In this document: positions 53,378 to 61,413 of the stretch, one piece after another | Position numbering within the stretch: the first letter of the stretch is position 1 | Layout of the letters: each line of letters opens with the position of its first letter | Assembly (NCBI RefSeq): GCF_016862115.1 | Contig: NZ_BOMI01000064.1 | Location: 1 to 64,000 of the forward strand | Direction of reading: 5' to 3' | Length of the DNA: 64,000 nucleotides | DNA from: Paractinoplanes deccanensis | Lineage (GTDB): Bacteria; Actinomycetota; Actinomycetes; Mycobacteriales; Micromonosporaceae | Program-made: the position numbers and the translations under genes | Notes under the pieces: generated by a model | The model's input: the letters and a program-made list of their open reading frames with translations, nothing else | What the model was told of the DNA's origin: nothing | Databases searched by the model: none

Positions 53378-54081
53378 GGCGCGTCCTCCCGCAGCCGGTA
53401 GCCGCGCCCGACCACCGTCTCGATCCAGCCCTCGCCGAGCTTGCGGCGCAGGGTGCCGACGGTGACCCGCACCGTCTGGGTGAAAGGGTCGGCGTTCGCG
53501 TCCCACACGTGCTCGAGCAGCTCCTCGCTCGGCACCACATGGCCGGGGCGCGTCATCAGGTATTCCAGCACGCCGAACTCCTTGGGCGTGAGCGCGAGCG
53601 GCTCGCCGTCGCGGGTCACCCGGTGGCGCGCCGTGTCGAGCTCCAGGCCGCCCACGGTGAGGCGGGCCGAGCCGCCGCCGGTGTCGCGGCGCAGCAGCGC
53701 CCGGACCCGCGCGAGCAGCTCGGCCAGGTGGAACGGCTTCACCAGGTAGTCGTCGGCGCCCTCGTCGAGCCCGCGCACGCGGTCGTCGAGGCCGCCCCTG
53801 GCGGTCAGCATCAGGACCCGCAGATCGCCCTCGCCGGGGGTCGGGGTCTCGCCCGTGCGCAGCGAGCGGCACAACGCGAAGCCGTCGCCGTCGGGCAGGT
53901 TGACGTCCAGCAACATCAGGTCGTACTCGTTGACGGTCAGCCGGTCGTACGCCTGGGCCACATCGCCCGCGACGTCCACCGCGTACCCGGTGCGGGCCAG
54001 TCCCACCCGCAGGCCTTCCGCCAAGTCTTCCTCGTCCTCAACAACCAGAAGGCGCATCACTCGACTGTGCGTCGCGTTCAT
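53374..54081 (-). CDS. OmpR-family response regulator
   Basis: A 235-residue regulator: receiver with EDEED at 15-19, phospho-acceptor Asp59 in LMLLDVNLP, Lys in VKPFHLAEL; winged helix with LTPKEFGVLEYLM and VRVTVGTLRRKLGEG. ATG at 54081 is chosen since it overlaps the VWA stop (ATGA); ATG 54057 (MRLLVVEDE) is the more typical N-terminus and cannot be excluded. It is the fourth gene of the MoxR operon. Confidence 0.88.
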   Translation of the reverse strand: MNATHSRVMRLLVVEDEEDLAEGLRVGLARTGYAVDVAGDVAQAYDRLTVNEYDLMLLDVNLPDGDGFALCRSLRTGETPTPGEGDLRVLMLTARGGLDDRVRGLDEGADDYLVKPFHLAELLARVRALLRRDTGGGSARLTVGGLELDTARHRVTRDGEPLALTPKEFGVLEYLMTRPGHVVPSEELLEHVWDANADPFTQTVRVTVGTLRRKLGEGWIETVVGRGYRLREDAP

Positions 54082-55028
54082 GGGAGTTTGCTGAACCACA
54101 GCAGGGAGGCGAGCGCGGCGCCGAGCGCGAGGACCAGGCCCACCCCGATGAACCAGGCCGACACGTCCCGTCGCTCCGTCTCGGTCCCCACCGAGCTGCC
54201 GATGTCGGCGTACGCGTCGCGCAACTCGTCGGCGCTGCCGGCCGCGAAGTAGCGCCCGCCCGTCGCGTCCGCGATGGACCGCAGCGTCTCGCCGTCGACG
54301 GGCACCTGCTGTCCGCCCGCGATGGTGCCCGACGGCGTGCCGAAGGAGATGGTGTCGACCGGGACGCCCAGCTCGTTGGCCGCGGCGGCCGCCGCCGAGG
54401 GCTCCTGGCCGGCGGTGTTCGCGCCGTCCGAGAGCACGACCACCCGCGCCGGCGGCGTGTCCTCACCGGCCTGCGCGTCGAGCGTGCGGATCTGGTCGAG
54501 CGCGGCCGCGATGGCGTCGCCGATCGCCGTGCCGGCGCGCCCGGCCGAGCCGTCGGAGAGCCGGTCGATGCCGCGGGCCAGCTGGTCGCGATCGGTCACC
54601 GGCGGCACGAAGACCGACGCGGTGCCGGCGAAGCCGACCAGGCCGACGTTGAACGGCTCCGGCAGGTTGCCGGCGAACTCGTGCGCGGCGGCCTTCGCGG
54701 CGGTGAGCCGGTCGGGGGCCACGTCATCGGCGAGCATCGAGCGGGACACGTCGACCGCGACGAGCACGGTCGCCCGCTCCCGGGGCACCTGCACGTCGGC
54801 CTGCGGCTGGGCAAAACCGGCCACGAGCAGCGCGAGCATGGCGAGGAAGAGGCTCGCCGGCACGTGCCGCCGCCATCCGGGGCGCTTCGGGGCGACCCGG
54901 TCGAGCAGGCGGAGGTTGGTGAAGCGCACGGCGTAGCGGCTGCGGCGGCGCTGCGCCCAGACGTACGCCGCGGCGAGCGCGGCGACGCCCAGCAGCAGCC
55001 AGAGCCGCTCGGGGGAGAGCCAGGTCAT
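54078..55028 (-). CDS. Membrane-anchored VWA-domain protein (BatA/BatB-like)
   Basis: A 316-residue protein with TM helices at about 8-22, 58-76 and the C-terminus (WFIGVGLVLALGAALASLLW) and a von Willebrand A domain between. The MIDAS metal site is complete: VAVDVSRSM (DxSxS), a Thr in RAGTAIGDAI, and VVLSDGANT. Such proteins act with MoxR ATPases as chaperone-like assembly factors for protein complexes or cell-envelope enzymes. Start ATG 55028 overlaps the DUF58 stop; the stop overlaps the regulator start. Confidence 0.9.
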   Translation of the reverse strand: MTWLSPERLWLLLGVAALAAAYVWAQRRRSRYAVRFTNLRLLDRVAPKRPGWRRHVPASLFLAMLALLVAGFAQPQADVQVPRERATVLVAVDVSRSMLADDVAPDRLTAAKAAAHEFAGNLPEPFNVGLVGFAGTASVFVPPVTDRDQLARGIDRLSDGSAGRAGTAIGDAIAAALDQIRTLDAQAGEDTPPARVVVLSDGANTAGQEPSAAAAAANELGVPVDTISFGTPSGTIAGGQQVPVDGETLRSIADATGGRYFAAGSADELRDAYADIGSSVGTETERRDVSAWFIGVGLVLALGAALASLLWFSKLP

Positions 55029-55954
55029 GCTGTCCGTCCTCGTTTGATGGCGGCACGGCTCAGGCGCCTGCGGGCGTGCACGTGCCGGACGATGTCGGCG
55101 ATCCAGTCGCGATCGGTCCGCAACCTCAGGTGGGCCGCGCCGCTTCTGCGCACGGCGGCCGCGATGCTCGCCTGCTGCCGGGCGGCCGCCGCGGCGTACC
55201 GCTCCCGCAGCCGGCGGCTCGCCGTCGGCACCTCGCGGCGCAGGCCGGTCTCCGGGTCGACGAGGGTGAGGATGCCGACGTCCGGAAGCTCCTGCTCGCG
55301 CGGGTCGCCGACCTGCACGGCGAGCACCTGGTGGCGGGCGGCGAGGCGGCGCAGCGGCCGCTCCCACTCGGGCGGGCGGTCGCCGAGCCCGTCCTCGTGC
55401 AGCCCGTCCAGGAAGTCCGAGACCACCACGACCAGCCCGGTGCGCGCGAGCCGGACGGCCGCGAGCCCGTCGGCCAGGGACGCTGTGCCGTCCACCCGGG
55501 GCGTCTCGGCGAGCGCCCGCAGCAGCCCCATCAGCGGAGCGCGGCCGGTGCGGGCCGGGAACCGCCGGGTCCCCTCCGGCGTGATCATCTGCGCGCCGAG
55601 CCGGTTGCCGTTGCCGAGCGTGAGGAAGCCGACGGCCGCGACCGCCGCCACGGCCAGCTCCCGCTTCTCCAGGTCGGCGGTGCCGAAGTCCATGCTGGCG
55701 CTCGCGTCGACCAGCACCCAGGTGGCCAGCTCCCGGTCCGCGTCGACCGTGCGCACGTGCGGCACTGTCGTGCGCGCGGTGACCGCCCAGTCCATGCGGC
55801 GCACCTCGTCCTCCGCCGGGCGGTATTCGCGGCTGCCGGCCGGCTCACTGCCGAGGCCCGGCAGCAGGCCGAGGTACGAGCCGTGCAGCAGCCCGTCCAG
55901 GCGCCGGGTGACGACCAGCTCCAGCCGGCGCAGCCGCCGCTCGTCCGGCCGCAT
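55025..55954 (-). CDS. DUF58 domain protein
   Basis: A 309-residue cytoplasmic protein with the DUF58 block REYRPAEDEVRRMDWAVTARTTVPHVR and a partial VWA-like part (VLVDASASMDFG, VVVVSDFLD). DUF58 genes follow moxR genes almost universally; the pair with a VWA protein is thought to remodel or assemble partner proteins. The start is fused with the MoxR stop (TGATG). Confidence 0.9.
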   Translation of the reverse strand: MRPDERRLRRLELVVTRRLDGLLHGSYLGLLPGLGSEPAGSREYRPAEDEVRRMDWAVTARTTVPHVRTVDADRELATWVLVDASASMDFGTADLEKRELAVAAVAAVGFLTLGNGNRLGAQMITPEGTRRFPARTGRAPLMGLLRALAETPRVDGTASLADGLAAVRLARTGLVVVVSDFLDGLHEDGLGDRPPEWERPLRRLAARHQVLAVQVGDPREQELPDVGILTLVDPETGLRREVPTASRRLRERYAAAAARQQASIAAAVRRSGAAHLRLRTDRDWIADIVRHVHARRRLSRAAIKRGRTA

Positions 55955-56961
55955 CACGCCGCCTCCCGCAGCTGTTGCTCCTGCTGGGACGGCGCGATGA
56001 GCGGCAGCGGCACCGCGGCGACGATCCTGGCGATCAGCTCCTCGGGTTCGACGCCGTCGGCGACCGCGTCGAAGCTCAGCACGAGCCGGTGCGCGAGCAC
56101 GTCCGGCGCGATCTCCTGAAGGTCGGCCGGCAGCACGTAGTCGCGGCCGCGCAGCAGCGCCAAGGCCCGGCCGGCGGCGACCAGGCCGAGCGTGGCGCGC
56201 GGGCTCGCCCCGTACGCCAGCTGCTCCGCCACGTCGGGGAGCCCGAACCGCGCCGGGTCGCGGGTGGCGATGACCAGCCTCACCACGTACTCGGAAAGGG
56301 CATGATGGACGAACACCGCACGCGCCTTGCCCTGCAGCGCGCGCAGGGTGGTGGTGTCGAGGACCGGCTCGGCCGCCGGGCGCTCGCCGCTCATCCGGTA
56401 GAGGATGCCCAGCTCCTCCTGCTCGGTCGGATAGCCCACCACGACCCGCATGAGGAACCGGTCGCGCTGCGCCTCCGGCAGCTGATAGACGCCCTCGCTC
56501 TCGATCGGGTTCTGCGTCGCCAGCACGAGAAACGGCTGGGGTACGGGGTGCGTGCGCCCGCCGATGGACACGTGCCCCTCGGCCATCACCTCGAGCAGCG
56601 CCGACTGCACCTTCGCCGGCGCCCGGTTGATCTCGTCGGCCAGCACGATGTTCGCCATGACCGGCCCCAGCTCCACGTCGAACGCCTCCCGCGACGCCCG
56701 GTAGATGCGCGTGCCGAGAATGTCCGACGGCACCAGGTCCGGCGTGAACTGGATGCGCCGGAACTCCCCGCCCACCGCCACCGCCAGGGTCTCCGCCGCC
56801 AGCGTCTTGGCCACCCCCGGCACGCCCTCGAGCAGGCAGTGCCCGCCCGCGAGCAGCGCCGTCAGCAGCCGCTCGACCAGCCGGTCCTGCCCGACGATGA
56901 CCTTCTTGACCTCGAATAGCGTCTGCTCCAGCAGACGCGCGTCCGCCACGTCTTCCGTCAT
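55954..56961 (-). CDS. MoxR-family AAA+ ATPase
   Basis: A 335-residue AAA+ protein: Walker A EGVPGVAKT (about 45-53), Walker B VLADEINRAP, sensor 1 LATQNPIE and sensor 2 in GASPRATLGL. MoxR proteins act with VWA and DUF58 partners as chaperones for metal insertion or complex assembly. ATG at 56961. It is the first gene of a five-gene overlapping operon that ends with its own two-component system. Confidence 0.93.
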   Translation of the reverse strand: MTEDVADARLLEQTLFEVKKVIVGQDRLVERLLTALLAGGHCLLEGVPGVAKTLAAETLAVAVGGEFRRIQFTPDLVPSDILGTRIYRASREAFDVELGPVMANIVLADEINRAPAKVQSALLEVMAEGHVSIGGRTHPVPQPFLVLATQNPIESEGVYQLPEAQRDRFLMRVVVGYPTEQEELGILYRMSGERPAAEPVLDTTTLRALQGKARAVFVHHALSEYVVRLVIATRDPARFGLPDVAEQLAYGASPRATLGLVAAGRALALLRGRDYVLPADLQEIAPDVLAHRLVLSFDAVADGVEPEELIARIVAAVPLPLIAPSQQEQQLREAA

Positions 56962-57005
56962 GCTCCCGATGACACCAACCGGGACCGAAAGACAAGCGAA
57001 GACAG

Positions 57006-57036
57006 TTGCATCCGGTACGCGGGTACGGGCTTACCG
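57006..57036 (+). promoter_or_regulatory. MerR-type promoter with 19-bp spacer and GTAC-N4-GTAC dyad
   Basis: -35 TTGCAT (57006-57011), a 19-base spacer that contains the dyad CCGGTACGCGGGTACGG (57012-57028), and -10 TTACCG (57031-57036). The overlong spacer with a dyad inside is the hallmark of MerR-regulated promoters and resembles the mer operator (CCGTAC-N4-GTACGG). Confidence 0.75.
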
Positions 57037-57043
57037 TCGACGC

Positions 57044-57349
57044 ATGGACCCGTGCACCCTGCCGACCGCCGAGCGCCCCCTGCGGCTCGCCGAGTTCGAC
57101 CAGCTCTTCGCCACCGCACTGCGCGCCCAGCAGCGTGTGTCACCGACCCTGCTGCGCTGGGACCTCGACCCCGCGGCCCTCGCGACGGCCCGCGACCTGA
57201 CCGCCCGCGAGAGCCAGTGCTGCTCGTTCTTCACCTTCACCTTCCACCCGTCCGCGAGCGCGCTGCGCCTCGACGTCGCCGTCCCATCCGCCCGCGCCGA
57301 GATCCTGGACGCCCTCGCCGCCCGCGCCGCCGCCGGGATCCGGCCGTGA
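57044..57349 (+). CDS. Small hypothetical protein with ESQCCSFF motif
   Basis: A 101-residue protein, helix-rich N-terminus (LRLAEFDQLFATALRAQQRVSPTLLRWDLD) and a central ARESQCCSFFTFTFHP, whose vicinal Cys pair could bind a metal. It has no membrane segment or signal peptide. It starts eight bases after the -10 box of the MerR-type promoter, so its mRNA is nearly leaderless, and its stop overlaps the MerR start. I do not recognise a characterised family; metal sensing or detoxification is an inference from context. Confidence 0.7.
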   Translation: MDPCTLPTAERPLRLAEFDQLFATALRAQQRVSPTLLRWDLDPAALATARDLTARESQCCSFFTFTFHPSASALRLDVAVPSARAEILDALAARAAAGIRP

Positions 57350-57795
57350 CCGGCCTGCGCAGCAGCCAGCTGGCCGAGGCGGCCGGGGTCAACCTCCAGA
57401 CGCTGCGCTACTACGAGCGCCGCGGGCTGCTCGCCGAGCCGGAGCGCAGCCTGGGCGGTCACCGCCTCTACCCCGCCTCGGCGGTCACCGTCCTCAAGGT
57501 GATCAAGGCGGCGCAGCGGCTCGGCTTCACCCTGGCCGAGGTCGCCGACCTGCTCAGCGCCGGCAGCCATCCCGACGACACCGGCCTCCGACAGCACGCC
57601 GGCACCGAACTCGCCGACGACGCCGGCCTTCGGGGGCGCGCCCGCGCCAAGCTCACGGAGGTCGAGGCGAAGATCGCCGACCTTGAGGTCATCGCCGGCA
57701 CGCTGCGCGCGGCCGTCGACGCCGGCTGCGACGACCTGGTCACCTGCGCGGGCGAGCCCCGCTGCCCGATCCCCTTCGCCACCATGATCAGGTAA
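57346..57795 (+). CDS. MerR-family metal-type regulator
   Basis: A 149-residue regulator: MerR helix-turn-helix at 5-45 (SSQLAEAAGVNLQTLRYYERRGLLAEPER, the canonical LRYYER), a dimerisation helix about 85-125, and a C-terminal loop AGCDDLVTCAGEPRCPIPF with three Cys spaced for metal binding like the Hg(II)/Cd/Pb sensors, although the spacing is not identical to MerR. An insertion of about 17 residues (about 73-95) between the wHTH and dimer helix is unusual. GTGA overlap with the upstream gene. Confidence 0.88.
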   Translation: MTGLRSSQLAEAAGVNLQTLRYYERRGLLAEPERSLGGHRLYPASAVTVLKVIKAAQRLGFTLAEVADLLSAGSHPDDTGLRQHAGTELADDAGLRGRARAKLTEVEAKIADLEVIAGTLRAAVDAGCDDLVTCAGEPRCPIPFATMIR

Positions 57796-57804
57796 CTTGC
57801 CCGC

Positions 57805-58143
57805 ATGACGGTGATGCGGTCCCTGATCCTCTTCGTGCTGGCCGCGCTCGCCGAGATCGGCGGCGCCTGGCTGATCTGGCAGGGCTGGCGCGAGCACCGG
57901 GGCCTGTGGTGGATCGCCGCCGGCATCCTCGCCCTCGGCGCCTACGGCTTCGTCGCCACCTTCCAGCCCGACCCCCACTTCGGCCGCATCCTGGCCGCCT
58001 ACGGCGGCGTCTTCGTCGCCGGCTCGCTGGCCTGGGCCATGCTCGTCGACAAGTTCCGCCCGGACCGCTGGGACATCGCCGGCGCCGCCATCTGCCTGAT
58101 CGGCGTCGCCGTCATCATGTACGCGCCCCGCCCCGGCCACTGA
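57805..58143 (+). CDS. YnfA/UPF0060-family small membrane protein
   Basis: A 112-residue protein with four membrane helices ([76 protein letters not shown]). The [11 protein letters not shown] block and the Glu in helix 1 are those of YnfA, a small-multidrug-resistance-like family. It follows MerR by nine bases and is probably in the same operon, suggesting a metal or toxic cation exporter under MerR. Confidence 0.88.
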   Translation: MTVMRSLILFVLAALAEIGGAWLIWQGWREHRGLWWIAAGILALGAYGFVATFQPDPHFGRILAAYGGVFVAGSLAWAMLVDKFRPDRWDIAGAAICLIGVAVIMYAPRPGH

Positions 58144-58150
58144 CCGCCGC

Positions 58151-59005
58151 TCAGCCGGCCAGCGCCTCGTTGATCTGCCGCGTGGTCTGCGCGGCCACGC
58201 GGGCGTCGGTCGCCGCGTATGAGCAGTAGGCGTTCAGCCCCGTCGCCAGCGCCCAGCCGCGCCCCCGCGCCCACGTGGCGTCGTCCACCCCCAGCGCCTC
58301 CCGGAACACCACCCGCGACGCCGCCGACATCAACGTGTACGCGATCATCATGTCCGGCGCCGGGTCACCGGCCCCGAGCCCGCCGAAGTCGATGACGGCA
58401 CTCACCCGCCCGGCCACGGTCAGAATGTTGCCGATGTGGAAGTCGCCGTGAAACCACACCGGGTCACGATCCCAGGCGGGCGCGTCGAGCGCCGCCTCCC
58501 ACACCTTGACGAGCCCCGCCGCGTCGAAGACATCGCCCACCCGCGCGATCGCCTCGCGCGTCTCCTCGTCGCGCTCGCCCAGCAGACCGCCGTCACCGCT
58601 CGGGGCCCCCGCGACCGGCAGCCCCTGCAACGCCCCGAGAAACCCGGCGAGCTCCTCCGCCGCCTGCCGCGAGTCGGCGAGCGCGACGGTCGCCACCTCG
58701 CCGGGCAGCCAGCCGGCCACCGACCACGGCCACGGATAGCCGTTCGCGGGCCGCCCCACCCCCACCGGCTCCGGCACCGCCAGCGGCAGCCGCGGCGCCA
58801 GCCAGGGCAGCCAGGCGCTCTCCTTGCCGGCCTGCCCCACCGCCCCGTCGTGCCGGGGCAGGCGGACCGCGAGCTCCTCCCCCAGCCGGTAGATGACGTG
58901 ATCCGACCCGGCTCTCTCCACAGCCCGCAGCGGCAGCCCCGCCCACTGCGGAAACTGCGCCGCCACCAACTCGGCCGCCTGACGCACGTCGATCTCCACG
59001 AACAT
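58151..59005 (-). CDS. Aminoglycoside phosphotransferase-like kinase
   Basis: A 284-residue APH-fold kinase: N-lobe HVIYRLGEELAVRLPRHDG (catalytic-type Lys replaced by Arg in AVRLP, as in many APH(3)-like proteins), Brenner motif HGDFHIGNIL and DFGGLGAGDPAPD. It may phosphorylate an aminoglycoside, macrolide or another hydroxyl substrate. ATG at 59005. The upstream region holds the eight-copy palindrome array. Confidence 0.85.
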   Translation of the reverse strand: MFVEIDVRQAAELVAAQFPQWAGLPLRAVERAGSDHVIYRLGEELAVRLPRHDGAVGQAGKESAWLPWLAPRLPLAVPEPVGVGRPANGYPWPWSVAGWLPGEVATVALADSRQAAEELAGFLGALQGLPVAGAPSGDGGLLGERDEETREAIARVGDVFDAAGLVKVWEAALDAPAWDRDPVWFHGDFHIGNILTVAGRVSAVIDFGGLGAGDPAPDMMIAYTLMSAASRVVFREALGVDDATWARGRGWALATGLNAYCSYAATDARVAAQTTRQINEALAG

Positions 59006-59079
59006 GCCCGCACGCTACTGCGCCGGGGGCCGTTTCTCAGCCGAGATACCGCCCCGTGAAGCGAGGACCGCCGGCAGAG

Positions 59080-59495
59080 AGAACGAACGTTCTGTCTATC
59101 GCGCCCGCTGCCGCGCCGGGCGTGGTCGACAGAGAGAACGAACGTTCTGTCCATCCAGGCCACGCGCGCCTGAGTTGCTGTTAGCCAGAACGAACGTTCT
59201 ATCCACCAAACGCCGCGCGGAGTGCCCCAAGACGAGAACGAACGTTCTATCCACCACCGTTAACGCGCCCGACGCGCCGAGCTAGCCGACGGGCAGAACG
59301 AACGTTCTGTCCACCACACCACCGCGCCAGCCGTCGCACGCGGGCCTCCGAAGGCAGAACGAACGTTCTATCCACCACACCACCACGCCCGCAGCCGCAC
59401 GCGGGACCACCGATAGGCAGAACGAACGTTCGGTCCCCCACGCCACCACGCCCGCAGCCGCACGCGGGACCACCGATAGGCAGAACGAACGTTCT
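59080..59495. repeat. Array of eight AGAACGAACGTTCT palindromic elements
   Basis: Copies at 59080, 59135, 59187, 59235, 59295, 59356, 59419 and 59482 (each 14 bases). Seven are identical; the seventh ends GTTCG. Spacings are 48-63 bases. Flanking CAG... and ...TRTCCACCA bases are also partly conserved, and the last three copies sit in a 63-bp tandem repeat. The element is AGAAC-GAAC-GTTCT, an inverted repeat of GAAC-N4-GTTC type. The gene-free stretch 59006-59728 contains nothing else recognisable apart from a hairpin and a short repeat. Confidence 0.95.
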
Positions 59496-59579
59496 ATCTA
59501 TCGAATAACGCGACCAACGCGGCCGAGCCGCACGCCAGCGCCGCCCAACGCCGCGTAGCACCGCCCCGACGCCGCAACA

Positions 59580-59605
59580 CCCGGCGCGCGCCTCAAGGCG
59601 CCGGG
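59580..59605. other. 8-bp GC-rich hairpin near the array end
   Basis: Perfect stem CCCGGCGC/GCGCCGGG with a 10-base loop, just right of the array and 124 bases from the oxidoreductase stop. It could act as a terminator for rightward transcription through the array; no gene on that strand is known here. Confidence 0.4.
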
Positions 59606-59666
59606 TCATCGACTTACGTAACGAAATCCCGACGAGTCATCGACTCATGAAACGAAACGCCGACGC
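59605..59666. repeat. 31-bp direct repeat
   Basis: Two imperfect 31-bp units (59605-59635 and 59636-59666), each starting GTCATCGACT and containing AACGAAA. Adjacent to the palindrome array. No function recognised. Confidence 0.75.
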
Positions 59667-59728
59667 GAAGAAGACCGTGCCAGAACAAGAGGCGAAGCCC
59701 GCAACGCCCCTGACGGCAAAGCCCATCC

Positions 59729-60373
59729 TCAGTAGGCGACCGTGAACCGCGCCCGCCGATGAGCCCCCGACTCGATCTCGTCAACAAACGCGATGGCAAA
59801 ATCCGCGCCCGAAATGTACGAATCCCCCTTGGCGTCGGTGAGCAGCACGTCCCCACCCACCCGGAACTCACCCGTCTTCTCACCGGGGTTGTAGCCGCCA
59901 AACGCCGCCGCCGGGCTGACATAGAACCAGTCCAGAGCCGAGTCACTGGCACGCAGAGCCACCAGCGCATCGCGGGCGGCAAGAGCCTCACCCTTGTACG
60001 CTTCCGGGAAGCTCGGCGTGTCGACCAGGTCCGGCCCGCCCTCGGCCACCTGCAACGACCCGGCGCCACCGACGAACCCGAGCCGGGCGCCCCGGGCAAC
60101 GGCGGTCTCGATCAGCGACGGCAGCGCCTCGATCAGCTGCGGCTCGTCCGCCTGAGGCCCGAACCGCAGCGCCACCACGATGTGGTCGGCGCCCTCGGTG
60201 ACCCGGCGCACGAAGTCAGCGTCGTGGATCGACCCGGCCTCTCCCGCGATCCCGTCCGGCAGCGTCGAGAGTTTCCGCGCGACACCGGTCACCTGGTGCC
60301 CACGGGCCGCCAGCTCCGCCCCGATGTGCCCGCCGGCGTATCCGGTGATGCCGAAGACGACAACCTTCGCCAT
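59729..60373 (-). CDS. NAD(P)H-binding short-chain-like oxidoreductase (NmrA/YwnB type)
   Basis: A 214-residue Rossmann-fold protein starting AKVVVFGITGYAGGHIGAELAARGHQV with the GxTGxxG nucleotide loop; the C-terminal part (ALDWFYVSPAAAFGG) matches atypical-SDR NAD(P)-binding proteins of the BLVRB/NmrA type. ATG at 60373 is backed by a GGAG site. Substrate unknown. It faces the GNAT gene head to head with an 85-bp gap. Confidence 0.85.
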   Translation of the reverse strand: MAKVVVFGITGYAGGHIGAELAARGHQVTGVARKLSTLPDGIAGEAGSIHDADFVRRVTEGADHIVVALRFGPQADEPQLIEALPSLIETAVARGARLGFVGGAGSLQVAEGGPDLVDTPSFPEAYKGEALAARDALVALRASDSALDWFYVSPAAAFGGYNPGEKTGEFRVGGDVLLTDAKGDSYISGADFAIAFVDEIESGAHRRARFTVAY

Positions 60374-60458
60374 GATTTGCTCCTGTATCTCTGAGGTAGC
60401 TACTACCCGAAATATAGCGCCCCGAGATTGTGCGGAAGAGTGCACAATCACCCCCGTG

Positions 60459-61412
60459 ATGACCGAAGGCGGACCCGCCGACTTGATCGCCATGCAACGG
60501 GCCGTGCAGCGCGCCTGGACCCCGCACAGCCGCTGGCACATCGGCGACCTGGCCTGGCAGCACACGTCGCTCGCCGAGCACCCGATGGCCCTGTGGCGGC
60601 CGGCCCCGGACGGCGAGGTGGCGGCCTGGGCCGTGCGCACCGCACCCGGGCGCCTGGAACTGCATGCGCCGCCCGAACTGGTCGACGCCGTGCTGAGCTG
60701 GTTCCACGAGACCGCCGGCACCGGCGAGCGGACGGTCACCGCGATGGCGGCCGACACCGCGCTCACCGGCGCCCTGCGGGCCGCCGGCTACCGCGAGGCG
60801 GCGGAGCCGTACTTCCTGCACTGCCTGCGCAACCTGAACGCGCGAACGGACGACGAACTGCCGGCGCGACCGGACGACGAACTGCCGGCGCGACCGGACG
60901 ACGAACTGCCGGCGCCGCGCCTGCCGGACGGCTACCGGGTGCGCGCCGTCCGGCCCGGTGAAATCGCCGAGCGGGCCGCGGTGCACCGGGCCGCCTGGCG
61001 CCCGCAGCGGGTGGGTTGGTTGCACGTGCCGCCCGTCGACTTCGGTGACGGCGAGTCCGGCATGACCACCGAGCGCTACGCGCGGATCGCGGCCACGTGG
61101 CCGTACCGCCATGATCTCGACCAGGTCGTGGAAGCACCCGACGGCACCTTGGTGGCCTCGGCGCTCGGCTGGTACGACGAGGTCAACCGGGTCGGCCTGC
61201 TCGAGCCGGTCGGCACCGACCCGGGTCATGCCCGGCTCGGCCTGGGCGCCGCCGTCAGCCTGGCCTGCCTGCGGGCGATGCGCGACGCCGGCGCGACCCT
61301 CGCCGTGGTCCGCCCGCGCGGCGACGACGCCTACCCGGTGCCCCGGGCGCTGTACCACCACATCGGCTTCCGCGACGCGGGGCGCACGGTCACCTACCGG
61401 CGCCCCGCGTGA
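60459..61412 (+). CDS. GNAT-family N-acetyltransferase with internal repeat
   Basis: A 317-residue protein. The C-terminal half is a GNAT domain (YRVRAVRPGEIAERAAVHRAAW; GLLEPVGTDPGHARLGLGAAVSLACLRAMRDAGA; ALYHHIGFRD), the acetyl-CoA-binding segment being HARLGLGAA. The N-terminal half is a shorter, GNAT-like region. The two are joined by a linker holding three 8-residue repeats (ARPDDELP). ATG at 60459 follows GTG 60456, either may be used. Substrate unknown. Confidence 0.82.
   Translation: MTEGGPADLIAMQRAVQRAWTPHSRWHIGDLAWQHTSLAEHPMALWRPAPDGEVAAWAVRTAPGRLELHAPPELVDAVLSWFHETAGTGERTVTAMAADTALTGALRAAGYREAAEPYFLHCLRNLNARTDDELPARPDDELPARPDDELPAPRLPDGYRVRAVRPGEIAERAAVHRAAWRPQRVGWLHVPPVDFGDGESGMTTERYARIAATWPYRHDLDQVVEAPDGTLVASALGWYDEVNRVGLLEPVGTDPGHARLGLGAAVSLACLRAMRDAGATLAVVRPRGDDAYPVPRALYHHIGFRDAGRTVTYRRPA
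60843..60914 (+). repeat. Three 24-bp tandem repeats in the GNAT gene
   Basis: GACGAACTGCCG recurs at 60852, 60876 and 60900. The repeat is in frame and encodes ARPDDELP units in the interdomain linker. Confidence 0.9.
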
Positions 61413-61413
61413 T

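Noticed and set aside
59080..59495. CRISPR array
   Set aside because: Repeats are only 14 conserved bases with spacing of 48-63, some spacers are repeated themselves, and no cas gene is in the window.
59247..59609. Repeat protein with DRTFVLP units on the minus strand
   Set aside because: The DRTFVL peptide is simply the palindromic element read in one frame; other copies of the array fall in other frames with stops between, and composition is unlike neighbouring genes.
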